A stretch of DNA of 64,000 nt from Campylobacter vicugnae (GCF_002139875.1 NZ_CP018793.1:1488001-1552000), one strand, 5' to 3'; shown: positions 54,490-64,000, counted from the stretch's first letter. Notes: generated by a model from the sequence alone, not told the origin. Made by a program: numbers and translations.

Positions 54490-56021
54490 TGCCAATTAAC
54501 TCTTTTATTCTTTATAGTATCTAGATAAATTTGATGGTTTAATTCTAGCATTTCACGACTGTTTTCAGTATGATATAAATGATATGCAATCCCAGCAAAT
54601 TTTATCCGTCTAAGCTCTCCACCATTAAACAAAAATCTAGCCACAAACTCGGAATCTTCCCTTCCCCAACCTACAAAACTCTCATTAAACCCACCAATTG
54701 CCATACAATCACTCTTATAAAAGCTCATATTGCAACCTCGAATTCCTTTAATAAAATCTTTTTTATTAAAAAAATCTGATTTAATAGCCCAGCTTTTATA
54801 TATAAGCTTTGATAATATAGCATTGCGCGTAGATTTAAAGCTTTTAAACTCACAAACATTGCCCCCCCCTATAATAGAGGCTGTTTGACTTTCGTTTAAA
54901 ACTACTCTTGAACCTTGTAAAAATTGATTTTTCTTAGCAAATTTAAGATGATCAAGGATAAAGCTTCTATCTAAAACCATATCCCCATCTATAATTATAA
55001 TATATTCACTTTTTGCACTATTAATAGCTTTATTACGAATTTCGCTTAAGCGAAATCCTCTATCTTCATGCCAAATATGCTTTAATTCACAAGGAAAATT
55101 TTGCTTAAATTTGCTAATCAAATTTGCAGTATTCTTACCACTTCCATCATCAGCGATTAAAACCTCATTTGGCAAATAATCCAAACTTTCTATACTTTTT
55201 AAAACTTGTTCTAGATATTTTTCATTATTGTATGTGGTTACAACCAAACTCACACTTAGCATTTGATGATTTAACTCATATAATTTAGCATATTTAAAAA
55301 ATGCACCAAGAGCATTACAAAAGCTAATTACAAAACCTTTATATCCATACATAAATCCACTTTTAAAAAAGTAATCTCTAATAAATTTCCATCCACCATG
55401 CAATACAGCACTAGCCATTGTGCTTGATTTATGCCTATTTTGCTTTGCCCATAAGGTGGAGTATTTTTGCATCTTATCTATTAAAACAGACATATTATCA
55501 TAAGCATAATGCCTTAATCCATTTTTTAGCTTCACTACATTTAAATTGCCAACTTCTAAGCTCTCATGAACAAAATTTGAGTTAAATTTAGTTTTGGTTT
55601 TATTAAACAATCTTAATACAAAATCTGGATGCCAACCGCAAGCTTTTATCCATTCGCCTTTATAGAGATTTTTTCTAGGCATTGCATAGATATTATTTGG
55701 ATTTAGTTCTAAATTTTCTAACTCTTTTAATGCACTTAACTCCAAAACCTCATCGCTATCAATGCTAAATATCCAATCATTACTAGCATAGCTAATAGCC
55801 AAATTCTTAAGAGGCCCAAAACCTATAAATTCACTAGAATATATCCTAAGATTACCAAATTTGTTTTTAAATTCATTTACAATTTTTAAGGTATCATCGC
55901 TACTTTGATTATCAAGCAATATTATCTCATCAAAGCCTTGCAAAGATTCCAAACACTCTTTGATAGTATCTTGAGCATTTTTAACTAAGATACAAACGCT
56001 AATCTTGGTACTAAGTTTCAT
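54486..56021 (-). CDS. Two-domain family 2 glycosyltransferase with G8 tract
   Basis: A 511-residue protein with two GT-A units. Residues 1-240 resemble WaaE/KdtX lipopolysaccharide glucosyltransferases (SVCILVKNAQDTIKECLESL, FSIDSDEVLE, KGEWIKACGWHPDFVLRLF). Residues 255-511 are a second GT2 (VVTTYNNEKYLEQVL, IADDGSG, IIDGDMVLD) ending in a galactosyltransferase-type GFNESFVGWGREDSEF. A run of eight G on the coding strand (54862-54869) sits at residues about 384-387. The frame is intact at this length. One base more or less would remove the last 125 residues. Confidence 0.87.
   Translation of the reverse strand: MKLSTKISVCILVKNAQDTIKECLESLQGFDEIILLDNQSSDDTLKIVNEFKNKFGNLRIYSSEFIGFGPLKNLAISYASNDWIFSIDSDEVLELSALKELENLELNPNNIYAMPRKNLYKGEWIKACGWHPDFVLRLFNKTKTKFNSNFVHESLEVGNLNVVKLKNGLRHYAYDNMSVLIDKMQKYSTLWAKQNRHKSSTMASAVLHGGWKFIRDYFFKSGFMYGYKGFVISFCNALGAFFKYAKLYELNHQMLSVSLVVTTYNNEKYLEQVLKSIESLDYLPNEVLIADDGSGKNTANLISKFKQNFPCELKHIWHEDRGFRLSEIRNKAINSAKSEYIIIIDGDMVLDRSFILDHLKFAKKNQFLQGSRVVLNESQTASIIGGGNVCEFKSFKSTRNAILSKLIYKSWAIKSDFFNKKDFIKGIRGCNMSFYKSDCMAIGGFNESFVGWGREDSEFVARFLFNGGELRRIKFAGIAYHLYHTENSREMLELNHQIYLDTIKNKRVNWQ
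54862..54869 (-). repeat. Homopolymer G8 tract inside a glycosyltransferase gene
   Basis: Eight consecutive C on the plus strand, G on the coding strand, in a genome where GC runs are rare. Tracts of this length in Campylobacter surface-sugar genes slip during replication and switch genes on and off. Confidence 0.7.
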
Positions 56022-56029
56022 ATATTCCT

Positions 56030-56644
56030 CTAAATATTTAGGGTTTTGTATCTACTTTTTAGTGCCGATATGAACTTATCAATTTGCAAATTTAGATGTT
56101 TCATATCTGAGCTATTATCAATTACGAAATTAGCTAGACGGAGCTTCTCGTCGATTGATATTTGCGAATTTAATCTAACCTTGGCCTCATTTAAACTAAT
56201 CCCATCTCGTAGCATTATGCGTTCTAAACAGATTGGCTCAAGTGCATAAACCACACAAACACTCTCAAACTCATTATAAGCTGGCGAACTCTCAAAGTAT
56301 AAAGGTAGATCAACTAAATATGGTTTTTCTTTCTTTTCAAGTTCGCTAGCACTATCAAAAATTTGTTTTCTAATAAGCGGATGGAACATATTCTCAAGCC
56401 TTTTTTTAGCATTCTCATCGCTAAAAACTAGCTTACCAAGGCGCTTTCTATCAACCTTTTTATCACTTATAAATTCATTGCCAAATTCATTAGCGACTCT
56501 CTCCCAGCACTCATCTAAAAGCCCATGTGCAATCTCATCAGCATCAATCACGCTAAAGCCGTAAATTTTGAGCAAATTTACAACTGTGCTTTTGCCACTA
56601 CCAATAACCCCAGTAATTACTATCGCATTTTTAAATTTACTCAA
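56030..56644 (-). CDS. coaE: Dephospho-CoA kinase
   Basis: A 204-residue P-loop kinase for the last step of coenzyme A synthesis. GVIGSGKSTV lies at residues 13-22, DADEIAH near 35-41, and the lid region RIMLRDGISLNEAKVRLNSQ near 140-159. Overlaps the RidA gene by 8 bases. Confidence 0.94.
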   Translation of the reverse strand: MSKFKNAIVITGVIGSGKSTVVNLLKIYGFSVIDADEIAHGLLDECWERVANEFGNEFISDKKVDRKRLGKLVFSDENAKKRLENMFHPLIRKQIFDSASELEKKEKPYLVDLPLYFESSPAYNEFESVCVVYALEPICLERIMLRDGISLNEAKVRLNSQISIDEKLRLANFVIDNSSDMKHLNLQIDKFISALKSRYKTLNI

Positions 56645-56999
56645 TGGACGCTATGACCTCTACTTCTACTTTTACACCTTTTGGTAGCTCTTTTACTGCT
56701 ACTGCACTTCTGGCTGGATATGGCTGACTAAAAAACCCTGCATAAACTTCGTTCATAGCACCAAATTCACTCATATCGGTTAAAAATACTGTAGTTTTTA
56801 CAATATTTTTATAGCTTAAATTTAGCTCTTCTAAAATCCCACCTACATTTTTTAAAGCTTGAGTAGTTTGAGCCTTGATATCATCTCCTATAACTTCGCC
56901 AGAGTTTGGATCTAGCGGTATTTGACCACTGCAATATACTAAATTTCCTACTACTTTATATGCACTATATGGGCCAATTGCTTTTGGATAATTTGCCAT
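56637..56999 (-). CDS. ridA: RidA family enamine/imine deaminase
   Basis: A 120-residue trimeric enzyme that hydrolyses reactive enamines such as 2-aminoacrylate. Signature residues: GPYSAYKVVGNLVYCSGQIPLDP near residues 8-30, and the Arg-containing PYPARSAVAVKELPKGVKVEVEVIA at the end, with Arg near position 96. Length is normal. Precedes coaE. Confidence 0.92.
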   Translation of the reverse strand: MANYPKAIGPYSAYKVVGNLVYCSGQIPLDPNSGEVIGDDIKAQTTQALKNVGGILEELNLSYKNIVKTTVFLTDMSEFGAMNEVYAGFFSQPYPARSAVAVKELPKGVKVEVEVIASIE

Positions 57000-57095
57000 T
57001 TTTATTTCCTTAATAAAATTTGGGTTATATTAGCATAAAATAAGTTCAAATTTGCTAAAATTAAGCTAAATTTTATTATATAAAAAGGATGGATT

Positions 57096-59906
57096 ATGCA
57101 AGATTATAAGGGGTTTTATAAGGCCGCCTTTAAACTTTTTGATGGTAGAGTTTATAAAGACTATTTGCGTCGATTCTGCTATGGAGTAGAAGCGTCGTGC
57201 TACTCATATGTACCTAAACTCGTACTAATGCTAAAAAGTGAAAGCGAGATTATAAAAGCTTTTGAATTATCACGCAAATTTAATACCCCACTATGCTTTA
57301 GAGGTGCAGGAACTAGTCTAAGCGGTCAAAGCTCATGTGATACAGTGCTAGTTTGTCTAGATTTTTGCTGGGATCATATGAAGGTAAATAGCGATGCTAG
57401 CTCTATTGCTTTAGGTTGTGGTGTTATTGGTGAAAATGCAAATAAAGCCCTAAAACCTCTAGGCAAAAAAATCGGCCCAGATCCAGCCACTATCGCTGCA
57501 GCACAAATAGGCGGAATAGTAAATAATAACTCAAGTGGAATGTGCTGTGGAGTTAAGCAAAACTCATATAATACATTAAAATCAATTAGAGTAATTCTAG
57601 GCGATGGAACCATCCTTGATAGCTCAGATGCATTAAGTGTAGCTAGTTTTAAAATTAGCCATAAAGAGCTTATAGATAAAGTCTTAAATTTACGCTCTGA
57701 AATCATTAATGACAAAGAGCTTTGTGAATTAATAAAACGCAAATATAAGATCAAAAATACAACTGGATATAGCATTAATGCTCTTTTAGATTATAGTGAT
57801 CCAATCGATATTATCACTCATTTATTTATTGGTAGTGAAGGAACATTGGGCTTTGTAAGTAGTGTTGAGCTTGAGTGCGTTGATGATGAAAAATATAAGG
57901 CCTGTGCGCTTTTATTTTATGATGATATATTAAAGGCTGCTAAGGTTGTAGAGATTTTAGCCAAATTTGAAGATGAGATCTCAAGTGCTGAAATAATGGA
58001 TTATGGCTCTCTCAAAGCTGCTTCTAAATTCAAAGGAGTAGATCAGATACTCCCAGATATAAATGAAGGCGAGGTATGTATCTTAATCCAAAGCCAAAAT
58101 AATAATGAAAAACTACTAAAAGAACAAGTAGATAAGATAAAAAACGCTATAAAAGATTATCCGACAAGCCACAAGGCTAAATTTAGCTTTGATGAGAGTG
58201 AATTTGCTAATTGGTGGAAGATTAGAAAAGGTATTTTCCCAATAGCAGCAAGTGCAAAAAGGCCAGGAAGTAGCGTTATAACCGAAGATATCTGCTTTGA
58301 GATTAAAGATCTTGGAGAGGGGATTAAAAAACTTCAAGAGCTATTTGATAAGCATGGATTTAAAGATAGTGCTATAATTTTTGGTCATGCTTTAGCTGGC
58401 AATCTACACTTTATCATCACTCCAAATTTAAGTCAAAATGTAGAATTTCAAAACTTTTCAAATTTAGTCAAAGATATGTCTATAATGGTATCAAACTTTG
58501 GTGGAAGTATTAAGGCTGAACATGGAACTGGCAGAATGGTTGCACCATTTGTAGAGCTAGAATGGGGAGCTAAAGCTTATGCTATAAATAAAAAGATTAA
58601 AGAGATATTTGACCCGCATACTCTAATCAATCCAGATGTTATAATCAGCGATGATAAAGATATATTCAAAAAAAATATAAAGCAATCAGCACTTATTGGA
58701 AATGAATTTGATGAGTGTGTAGAGTGTGGATTTTGTGAAAAAAACTGCCCATCTAATAAATTAACCCTAAGCCCACGCCAAAGAATTGCTCTAAAACGAG
58801 AAATGCAAAGATTAGGCTCACTAAATGACAAGGCTAGCAAAAAATTGCTAAAAGAGTTAAAAGATGGCGCAAAATACTTCTTAAATGAGAGTTGTGCGGC
58901 CTGTTCTATGTGTGAAGAGTTATGTCCTGTAGGTATAAATACAGCAAACCTAGCCCTAAACGAACGCAAAGTAAATGCTAGTGATTTTAGCAAAAAAACT
59001 GCTGAGTTGGCTAAAGCAAACTTCTCTTTAGCTCTAAATGGAGCCAAATTTGCCCTATCAGCTGCAAATTTACTAAACTCAAATTCAATTCGCAAACTCT
59101 CTTTTAAAGCTAATTTAGCTATAAAAACTCCGGTTCTTAAAGAGTATCTACCAAGAAAAAATAGCTATAAACTGCGTGATAAAAATTATGGCTTTGATGA
59201 GAGTGTGGTATATTTTTCAAGCTGTCTAAATAGAGCCTTTGCTCCAAATAAAAATCTAAATGATAAACGCCCTATTCAAGAGGTATTTGAATCGCTATGC
59301 AAAAAAGCTAAGATAAATGTAATCTATCCTGAGCAAATTGATGATATCTGCTGCGGAAAAATATTTACCAATTATCCAGATACAAAAGAGCTAAATAGAG
59401 CTAAAAATATTGATATATTAAGAGAAGCTACAAAAGATGGTAAATATCCTGTAGTAATTGACCATGGTGCGTGTTCATATGAGCTTATCAAATCCCTTAA
59501 AGATAGGTTTGAAATTTATGATTTAAGTGAGTATTTACTTAAATTTATCTCTACAAGACTTTCTATTGTCCCAATAAATGACACAATAGGACTATATACA
59601 ATGTGTGCTAGTAAAAAACTTGGACTTGAAGATACTATGATGAGTTTAGCTAAGCTTTGCACTAAAGGGCAAGTTATAGTCCATAGTGATACTGCGTGTT
59701 GTGGATTTGCTGGATATAAAGGGTTTTTTACTCCACAATTAAACATACACGCTACAACTAAATTTAAGAGATTTTATAAAAATAGCGCTATTAATATAGG
59801 CTTTAGCAACTCTAGCACATGCGAAATTGGACTAAGCGAAGCTAGCTCATTTAGCTGGCAACATATCGCTTATTTGTTAGATAGCGTTAGCATTAGCCAA
59901 AAATAA
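57096..59906 (+). CDS. FAD/Fe-S D-lactate dehydrogenase (GlcD-GlcF type fusion)
   Basis: A 936-residue respiratory D-lactate oxidase like C. jejuni Cj1585. Order: FAD-binding domain (about 35-240, with CFRGAGTSLSGQSSCD and IGGIVNNNSSGMCCG), FAD-linked oxidase C-terminal domain (about 245-525, ending HTLINPDVI), two 4Fe-4S motifs (CVECGFCEKNCP and CAACSMCEELCP, about 545-615), then two CCG-type domains (DDICCGKIFTNYP and DTACCGFAGYKGF). It passes lactate electrons to menaquinone. A stand-alone gene after an AAAAGGAT site. Confidence 0.92.
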   Translation: MQDYKGFYKAAFKLFDGRVYKDYLRRFCYGVEASCYSYVPKLVLMLKSESEIIKAFELSRKFNTPLCFRGAGTSLSGQSSCDTVLVCLDFCWDHMKVNSDASSIALGCGVIGENANKALKPLGKKIGPDPATIAAAQIGGIVNNNSSGMCCGVKQNSYNTLKSIRVILGDGTILDSSDALSVASFKISHKELIDKVLNLRSEIINDKELCELIKRKYKIKNTTGYSINALLDYSDPIDIITHLFIGSEGTLGFVSSVELECVDDEKYKACALLFYDDILKAAKVVEILAKFEDEISSAEIMDYGSLKAASKFKGVDQILPDINEGEVCILIQSQNNNEKLLKEQVDKIKNAIKDYPTSHKAKFSFDESEFANWWKIRKGIFPIAASAKRPGSSVITEDICFEIKDLGEGIKKLQELFDKHGFKDSAIIFGHALAGNLHFIITPNLSQNVEFQNFSNLVKDMSIMVSNFGGSIKAEHGTGRMVAPFVELEWGAKAYAINKKIKEIFDPHTLINPDVIISDDKDIFKKNIKQSALIGNEFDECVECGFCEKNCPSNKLTLSPRQRIALKREMQRLGSLNDKASKKLLKELKDGAKYFLNESCAACSMCEELCPVGINTANLALNERKVNASDFSKKTAELAKANFSLALNGAKFALSAANLLNSNSIRKLSFKANLAIKTPVLKEYLPRKNSYKLRDKNYGFDESVVYFSSCLNRAFAPNKNLNDKRPIQEVFESLCKKAKINVIYPEQIDDICCGKIFTNYPDTKELNRAKNIDILREATKDGKYPVVIDHGACSYELIKSLKDRFEIYDLSEYLLKFISTRLSIVPINDTIGLYTMCASKKLGLEDTMMSLAKLCTKGQVIVHSDTACCGFAGYKGFFTPQLNIHATTKFKRFYKNSAINIGFSNSSTCEIGLSEASSFSWQHIAYLLDSVSISQK

Positions 59907-59948
59907 GTTCAAATAGTGTAAAATCACGAAATTTAAAAGAGGTGAAAA

Positions 59949-60932
59949 ATGATAAGTTATAAAGACGCAGGCGTAGATATAGATGCTGGAAATAGCTTTG
60001 TTGAGAGGATTAAACCATTTGTTAAATCGACTCTAACTCCAAATGTAATAGGTGGAATAGGATCATTTTCTGGAGCATTTAGACTTCCAAGCGGATATAA
60101 AAAACCAACACTTCTAGCTGCAACTGATGGCGTAGGAACAAAACTTCGCCTAGCAATAGATAGCGGCAAATTAGATAGTGTGGGGATTGATCTAGTTGCA
60201 ATGTGCGTCAATGATTTAATATGCAATTTTGCTACTCCGATGTTTTTTTTGGATTACTATGCTACTGGCAAACTTGATATCAACTCAGCCAAAGAGGTAG
60301 TAAGCGGAATCGCCAAAGGATGTGTGCAAGCTAAATGTGCTTTAATTGGCGGAGAGACAGCTGAGATGCCAAGTATGTATAGCTCAGGGGATTTTGATTT
60401 AGCTGGATTTGCTGTAGGAATTGCTGAAGAAGATGAGATAGATAGAACTAAATTTGTAAATGAAGGCGATATCTTAATAGCTCTTCCAAGTTCTGGTTTG
60501 CATTCAAATGGATTCTCACTAGCGCGTGCTGTGATAAAAAAAGAAAAGTTAAATTTAGGTGATGAGTTTGAAGGTAGGACACTTTTAGAGACATTATTAG
60601 AGCCTACTAGAATTTATGTAGATGAGTTTTTACGACTTAAAGATAGCATAAATGCAATGGCGCATATAACTGGCGGGGGTATAGTAGAAAATCTACCAAG
60701 AGTACTTCCAAATGGCCTTGGTGCAAAAGTGCAAAGAAAAGCTATAAAAACACCAAAAATATTTGACCTTATTGCCAAAAGCGTAGAACAAAGCGAAATG
60801 GATAGAACATTTAACTGCGGTGTAGGAATGGTGCTAGTAGTACCAAAAGATAAAGCTGATTATGTATTAGCTAATAGCGATGGATATATAATCGGCCAGA
60901 TTATCAAAGGTAGTGGCGTAGAGATGGTTTAA
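59949..60932 (+). CDS. purM: Phosphoribosylformylglycinamidine cyclo-ligase PurM
   Basis: A 327-residue ATP-dependent purine biosynthesis enzyme forming aminoimidazole ribonucleotide. Motifs: SYKDAGVDIDAGN at the start, LLAATDGVGTKLRLA, GGETAEMPSMYSSGDFDLAGFAVG (in the middle), and HITGGGIVENLPRVLP. AGAGGTGAAAA precedes the ATG. No other pur gene is in the window. Confidence 0.96.
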   Translation: MISYKDAGVDIDAGNSFVERIKPFVKSTLTPNVIGGIGSFSGAFRLPSGYKKPTLLAATDGVGTKLRLAIDSGKLDSVGIDLVAMCVNDLICNFATPMFFLDYYATGKLDINSAKEVVSGIAKGCVQAKCALIGGETAEMPSMYSSGDFDLAGFAVGIAEEDEIDRTKFVNEGDILIALPSSGLHSNGFSLARAVIKKEKLNLGDEFEGRTLLETLLEPTRIYVDEFLRLKDSINAMAHITGGGIVENLPRVLPNGLGAKVQRKAIKTPKIFDLIAKSVEQSEMDRTFNCGVGMVLVVPKDKADYVLANSDGYIIGQIIKGSGVEMV

Positions 60933-60941
60933 TCTCTTTTA

Positions 60942-60977
60942 TCTATATCCTAAAGTTATCTTGCTTTAGGATATAGA
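60942..60977. terminator. Bidirectional terminator between purM and pcm
   Basis: Perfect 14-base stem TCTATATCCTAAAG (60942-60955) and CTTTAGGATATAGA (60964-60977) with an 8-base loop. Confidence 0.75.
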
Positions 60978-60982
60978 TTATT

Positions 60983-61618
60983 CTATTTATCTGTAGTTCC
61001 TCCAAGTAGCGGTACAAATACACACTCTCCTAAAGTTTTGCAATTTATCTGATTACCAGATTTTTTATATTGAGTTATATATTGCTTGCCATCTTTAGCC
61101 ACAGGTGCTACTAAAATTCCACCATCTCTTAACTGCTCAAAAAGCCTATCTGGAACTACATCACAAAAACAACTAAGAATAATCCTATCATATGGAGCAT
61201 AGCTTCTCCATCCTAAATTCCCATCATCAAAACGAATAAATACATTATTTATTCCTAGATTCTTCATCAATGATTTAGCTGAATTTGCTAACGCTTCAAT
61301 CCTTTCAACGCTAAAAACTCTTCTTGCAATCTTAGCTAAAATTGCTGCTTGATATCCGCTACCACATCCAATCTCTAAGATATTATCGCAATTTTCAGCC
61401 TCCAAAGCCATAGTCATCTTAGCCACAGTCAGCGGCGAGCTAATCCATTGATTAGAGCCAATCGGATGAGCATCTAACTTAAAAGCATTAATAGAAACAG
61501 GAACAAATGGAGTCCTTGGAGTAGTGCTAAATGCCCTATATACCATCGGACTAAGCTCTACTAAATTAGCTATTTCATCGCTCATTTTTTGACATTTTGC
61601 TGCTTCTAAACTACTCAT
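60983..61618 (-). CDS. pcm: Protein-L-isoaspartate O-methyltransferase
   Basis: A 211-residue SAM-dependent enzyme repairing isoaspartyl damage in proteins. The SAM loop ILEIGCGSGYQAAILAKI is near residues 79-96, and ISSPLTVAKMTMALE marks the substrate region. It overlaps the nitrilase-family gene by 8 bases. An internal Met at residue 12 is an alternative start. Confidence 0.92.
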   Translation of the reverse strand: MSSLEAAKCQKMSDEIANLVELSPMVYRAFSTTPRTPFVPVSINAFKLDAHPIGSNQWISSPLTVAKMTMALEAENCDNILEIGCGSGYQAAILAKIARRVFSVERIEALANSAKSLMKNLGINNVFIRFDDGNLGWRSYAPYDRIILSCFCDVVPDRLFEQLRDGGILVAPVAKDGKQYITQYKKSGNQINCKTLGECVFVPLLGGTTDK

Positions 61619-62273
61619 TATCCATCCATTGTCTAAAATTATTAATCAAATTTATATCAAATTTCTTACTTTTTGCTCTGCTACCATTAGGACAAAAAAC
61701 CATATTAAATTTCAAATCCATATCGCTACACGCTATAACAAAGCATCTATTTTGCAAAGCTAAAGCTTGAGAAAGCACCTCATAATGCTCACTTCTAGAC
61801 TCACCCCACATAGCTGGAACTAAGATTATATCGGCACCTTTTAATCTATTCCAAAGCTCTATAAATCTAAGTTCAAAGCAGATTAAAACACCAATATTAA
61901 CTCCGGCAATGGAGTTAATTTTAATTTCATCTGCAACGCCAGCTTTAAATATTCTATCTTCGCCATTTAGCTTAAATAACTTATGCTTGTTTTGGCTAAA
62001 CTCAACCCCATTGCTACTAAGCAAAACAAACTCATTATATCCATTGCTATGATAGCTAAATCCAAGATAGGCTCCAGGTTTGAGACTATTAATTAAATTT
62101 AGCTTTAGATCTTCTTCAAACTTCTTTCCGAGACTCTCATATCCACTCACACACAACTCGCCACAAAGTGCTAAATCTCCACTACTTAAAGAGCTAGCAA
62201 ACTCACAAAGCTCACTAGCCCTACAAATCGCCCCTAAAGAGTTTAGCGTATGTGATTTAAGATTAGAAATCAT
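61611..62273 (-). CDS. Carbon-nitrogen hydrolase (nitrilase superfamily)
   Basis: A 220-residue enzyme, somewhat short for the superfamily (about 260-300). The Glu-Lys-Cys triad is visible: Glu in [11 protein letters not shown], Lys in NKHKLFKL, and Cys in [10 protein letters not shown]. Substrate unknown; members are omega-amidases, amidohydrolases and carbamoylputrescine hydrolases. The ATG overlaps the end of nrdB by 11 bases; a TTG one codon upstream is an alternative. Confidence 0.86.
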   Translation of the reverse strand: MISNLKSHTLNSLGAICRASELCEFASSLSSGDLALCGELCVSGYESLGKKFEEDLKLNLINSLKPGAYLGFSYHSNGYNEFVLLSSNGVEFSQNKHKLFKLNGEDRIFKAGVADEIKINSIAGVNIGVLICFELRFIELWNRLKGADIILVPAMWGESRSEHYEVLSQALALQNRCFVIACSDMDLKFNMVFCPNGSRAKSKKFDINLINNFRQWMDNE

Positions 62274-63285
62274 CAAAGCTTAGGCTGCCCTTGCTATAGT
62301 TTGTTACCTTGCTTTCAAAGAAATTTGACTTTTGGTCATTAAATTTAGCAAAATCATCAACCCATTTAATTGGATGGCTGACATTATAGAGCTTTTTAAG
62401 ACCAATTGATGTTAATCTATCATCAATTAGATATTTGATATATTGATCGATGATATCATCAGTAAATCCCATTATTTGGTTTTGCGTGATATATTTTCCC
62501 CACTCAATCTCTAGCTCTCCAGCCTTTTGAAACATATCATAAATTTTAGCCTCAATTTGTGGAGTAAATAGATCTGGACGCTCCTTACGAACTGAGTTTA
62601 TCATATTTTGAAATAACAATAAGTGAGTAATCTCATCACGCTGAATAAAGCGAATCATCTGTGCTGAGCCTAGCATTTTTCCAGCTCTTGCTAAGGCATA
62701 AATAGCAGTAAATCCACTATAGAAATATACCCCTTCTAGAATTTGATTTGCTACCATTGCTAAAAGTAGCTTCTCATCGGTTACATCTCCAGCTAGCTCT
62801 TCATATACGCTTGAGATATAATCATTTTTGCGTCTTAAGACATCATCGTGCTTTTCCATCTCATATATTAAATCGGTATTATCGCAAATTGCCTCTACCA
62901 TTACAGCATAACTTTTTGAGTGGTTAGCCTCTTCATAGGCTTGGCGTGCTAATACGGCATTTATCTCTGGAGCAGTTATGTATGGGTTTATATTATCAGC
63001 TAGGTTATTTGTTTGAAAGCTATCCATTGAGATCAGCTGAGACCAAACTAGATCATACATTCTCTTTTCAGCTGTTGTTAGATTACAAGCATAGTCACGC
63101 ACATCATCGGTGGTATCGACTTCTTTTGGGAACCAAGTATTAGCCTCCATAATATCCCAAAGCTTAAGCGCCCAAGTATATTTTGCTTTTGTAAAATTTA
63201 AAATTCCATGCGGATTGCCATTAAAAACCTTACGGTCATTTAGCGTCTCATCAGAGCTTGGATTATATATCTTTTTTCTATGCAT
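62263..63285 (-). CDS. nrdB: Ribonucleotide reductase beta subunit NrdB
   Basis: A 340-residue class I R2 subunit that holds the di-iron tyrosyl radical for dNTP synthesis with oxygen. Iron ligands are seen as the EEANHSKSY and [14 protein letters not shown] motifs, with further glutamates in between ([12 protein letters not shown]), and the radical Tyr is in SKSYAVM. The C-terminal tail ends SLSFDDF, the part that docks on NrdA. nrdA is outside the window. Confidence 0.95.
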   Translation of the reverse strand: MHRKKIYNPSSDETLNDRKVFNGNPHGILNFTKAKYTWALKLWDIMEANTWFPKEVDTTDDVRDYACNLTTAEKRMYDLVWSQLISMDSFQTNNLADNINPYITAPEINAVLARQAYEEANHSKSYAVMVEAICDNTDLIYEMEKHDDVLRRKNDYISSVYEELAGDVTDEKLLLAMVANQILEGVYFYSGFTAIYALARAGKMLGSAQMIRFIQRDEITHLLLFQNMINSVRKERPDLFTPQIEAKIYDMFQKAGELEIEWGKYITQNQIMGFTDDIIDQYIKYLIDDRLTSIGLKKLYNVSHPIKWVDDFAKFNDQKSNFFESKVTNYSKGSLSFDDF

Positions 63286-63345
63286 TTAAATTCCTTTCAT
63301 ATTAAGATATGGATTTTATCCAAAATGAGTTTAAAACTCCATCAA

Positions 63346-64000
63346 TTAATCAAATTCTCTAGCCCTAGCCCTAATCTCATCAAAGCTAAATTTGCGTAAA
63401 ATTTTCCCATCTTTAAAGACTGGAATTAGCCAGTTATCTTTACTACCTAACTCATCGGCTCTAATGGTTTTGTATATATCATTTTCTTTAATGAGTGCTA
63501 AGCGACCAGATTTTGAGCGTTTTTTAGGATCGGTTATAGGATTTTTATATACATCTCTCCAGTTTATCCCATCGCTACTTACTGCATTTACCTTCATAGC
63601 AAATCTTAGAGTATCGCGGTTTAAATGTTGCAATAAAGCCCCACCCATACCAAAGACTATATTATCACTACTTATCTTTCTAAATTTAAGTTCATTTAGT
63701 ATATCTTCTATACTTTGTGGATTGATACCATCACCATAAATAAGCCTTATATGATCAGGTAAAACTTTATAACCTTTTGAGTTTAACTTATATCCTGCTA
63801 AGCTCATCATCTTTTCGATGCACTGACTTGCCATAGTTACAGGATTACCACTATCTGGGCGAAGAACAACCTTGCCGCCTTTTGATCTTACCTCATCAAA
63901 TAGTTTTCCCCATAAATCAATTGCATTTAGCGTATCATAGCTATCTATTACACAAGCAAATATCCCATCACCATAGCTTTGCACCATATTTTCATAGGCT
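63346..64000 (-). CDS. nadV: Nicotinamide phosphoribosyltransferase NadV (partial)
   Basis: C-terminal part, at least 217 residues, of a NAMPT-type enzyme that joins nicotinamide and PRPP to form NMN in NAD salvage. The frame continues past the right edge. Family marks: VIDSYDTLNAIDLWG, VVLRPDSGNPV (phosphoribosyl site), IYGDGINPQSIEDIL, and FGMGGALLQHLNRDTLRFAMK. It differs from the nicotinate enzyme PncB in the PDSGNP and GDGI motifs. Beginning and promoter are not visible. Confidence 0.88.
   Translation of the reverse strand, partial: AYENMVQSYGDGIFACVIDSYDTLNAIDLWGKLFDEVRSKGGKVVLRPDSGNPVTMASQCIEKMMSLAGYKLNSKGYKVLPDHIRLIYGDGINPQSIEDILNELKFRKISSDNIVFGMGGALLQHLNRDTLRFAMKVNAVSSDGINWRDVYKNPITDPKKRSKSGRLALIKENDIYKTIRADELGSKDNWLIPVFKDGKILRKFSFDEIRARAREFD

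Noticed and set aside
58577-59095. 172-codon frame antisense to the D-lactate dehydrogenase gene
   Set aside because: Opposite two conserved 4Fe-4S motifs of the real gene; a shadow.
60242-60250. T8 run in purM as a contingency tract
   Set aside because: Codes Phe-Phe-Leu in a conserved place of a housekeeping gene; A/T homopolymers are not special here.

Overview
The window is AT-rich, gene-dense bacterial DNA that reads as Campylobacterota, most likely a Campylobacter outside the jejuni/coli group. Pointers are the aspA-dcuA pair, NifS/NifU next to a hemerythrin, MqnD (futalosine menaquinone route), CstA with its YbdD-like partner, a fused FAD/Fe-S D-lactate dehydrogenase, and a poly-G tract in a glycosyltransferase. 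I cannot fix the species. I see no rRNA, tRNA, CRISPR array, insertion sequence or prophage.

Layout. 1-2.5 kb: phosphate uptake operon pstS-pstC-pstA (pstB starts at the left edge); PstS has its two halves in permuted order and its promoter carries a TTTACA repeat array. 2.7-7.0 kb: YajR-like MFS exporter, moeA, an unrecognised 224-residue protein, and an ATP-grasp-like enzyme. 7.1-11.7 kb: a tight operon of an Arg-rich HMA-like protein, a membrane-tethered ferritin-like protein, small glycine-rich membrane proteins and an unusual P1B-type ATPase, behind a Fur-like site. I read this as a candidate ferrosome (fez-type iron storage organelle) cluster, the most interesting system here. 11.8-22.6 kb: dcuA-aspA, AI-2E family permease, moaD-moaE, NFACT protein, leuC, mobA, murB, fliQ, mqnD, dapF. 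22.8-26.5 kb: nifS-nifU, an unknown gene, a hemerythrin with a Cys4 tail, and a TM2 gene with a doubtful 5' end. 26.5-37.4 kb: infC-thrS, an antiporter, a MORN-type lipoprotein, cysQ-like and gltA, a cation/proton antiporter, bioB, topA. 37.5-50.4 kb: a complete nuo operon (A, B, CD fused, E to N). 50.9-53.4 kb: cstA and its small partner. 53.4-64 kb: two glycosyltransferases (one with a G8 tract), coaE, a RidA protein, D-lactate dehydrogenase, purM, pcm, a nitrilase-family gene, nrdB, and a partial nicotinamide phosphoribosyltransferase cut by the right edge.

How it fits together. The genes describe a respiratory, microaerobic to anaerobic bacterium living on organic and amino acids: aspartate to fumarate (AspA, DcuA), lactate oxidation, citrate synthase, CstA import, and Complex I feeding a menaquinone pool. 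Unlike C. jejuni, Complex I here has NuoE and NuoF, so NADH is the likely electron donor, although NuoG is short, NuoH is long and the NuoF nucleotide-binding loop is altered. Iron handling (candidate ferrosome, NIF-type Fe-S assembly, hemerythrin) is a second theme, and molybdenum cofactor synthesis (moeA, moaD, moaE, mobA) a third.
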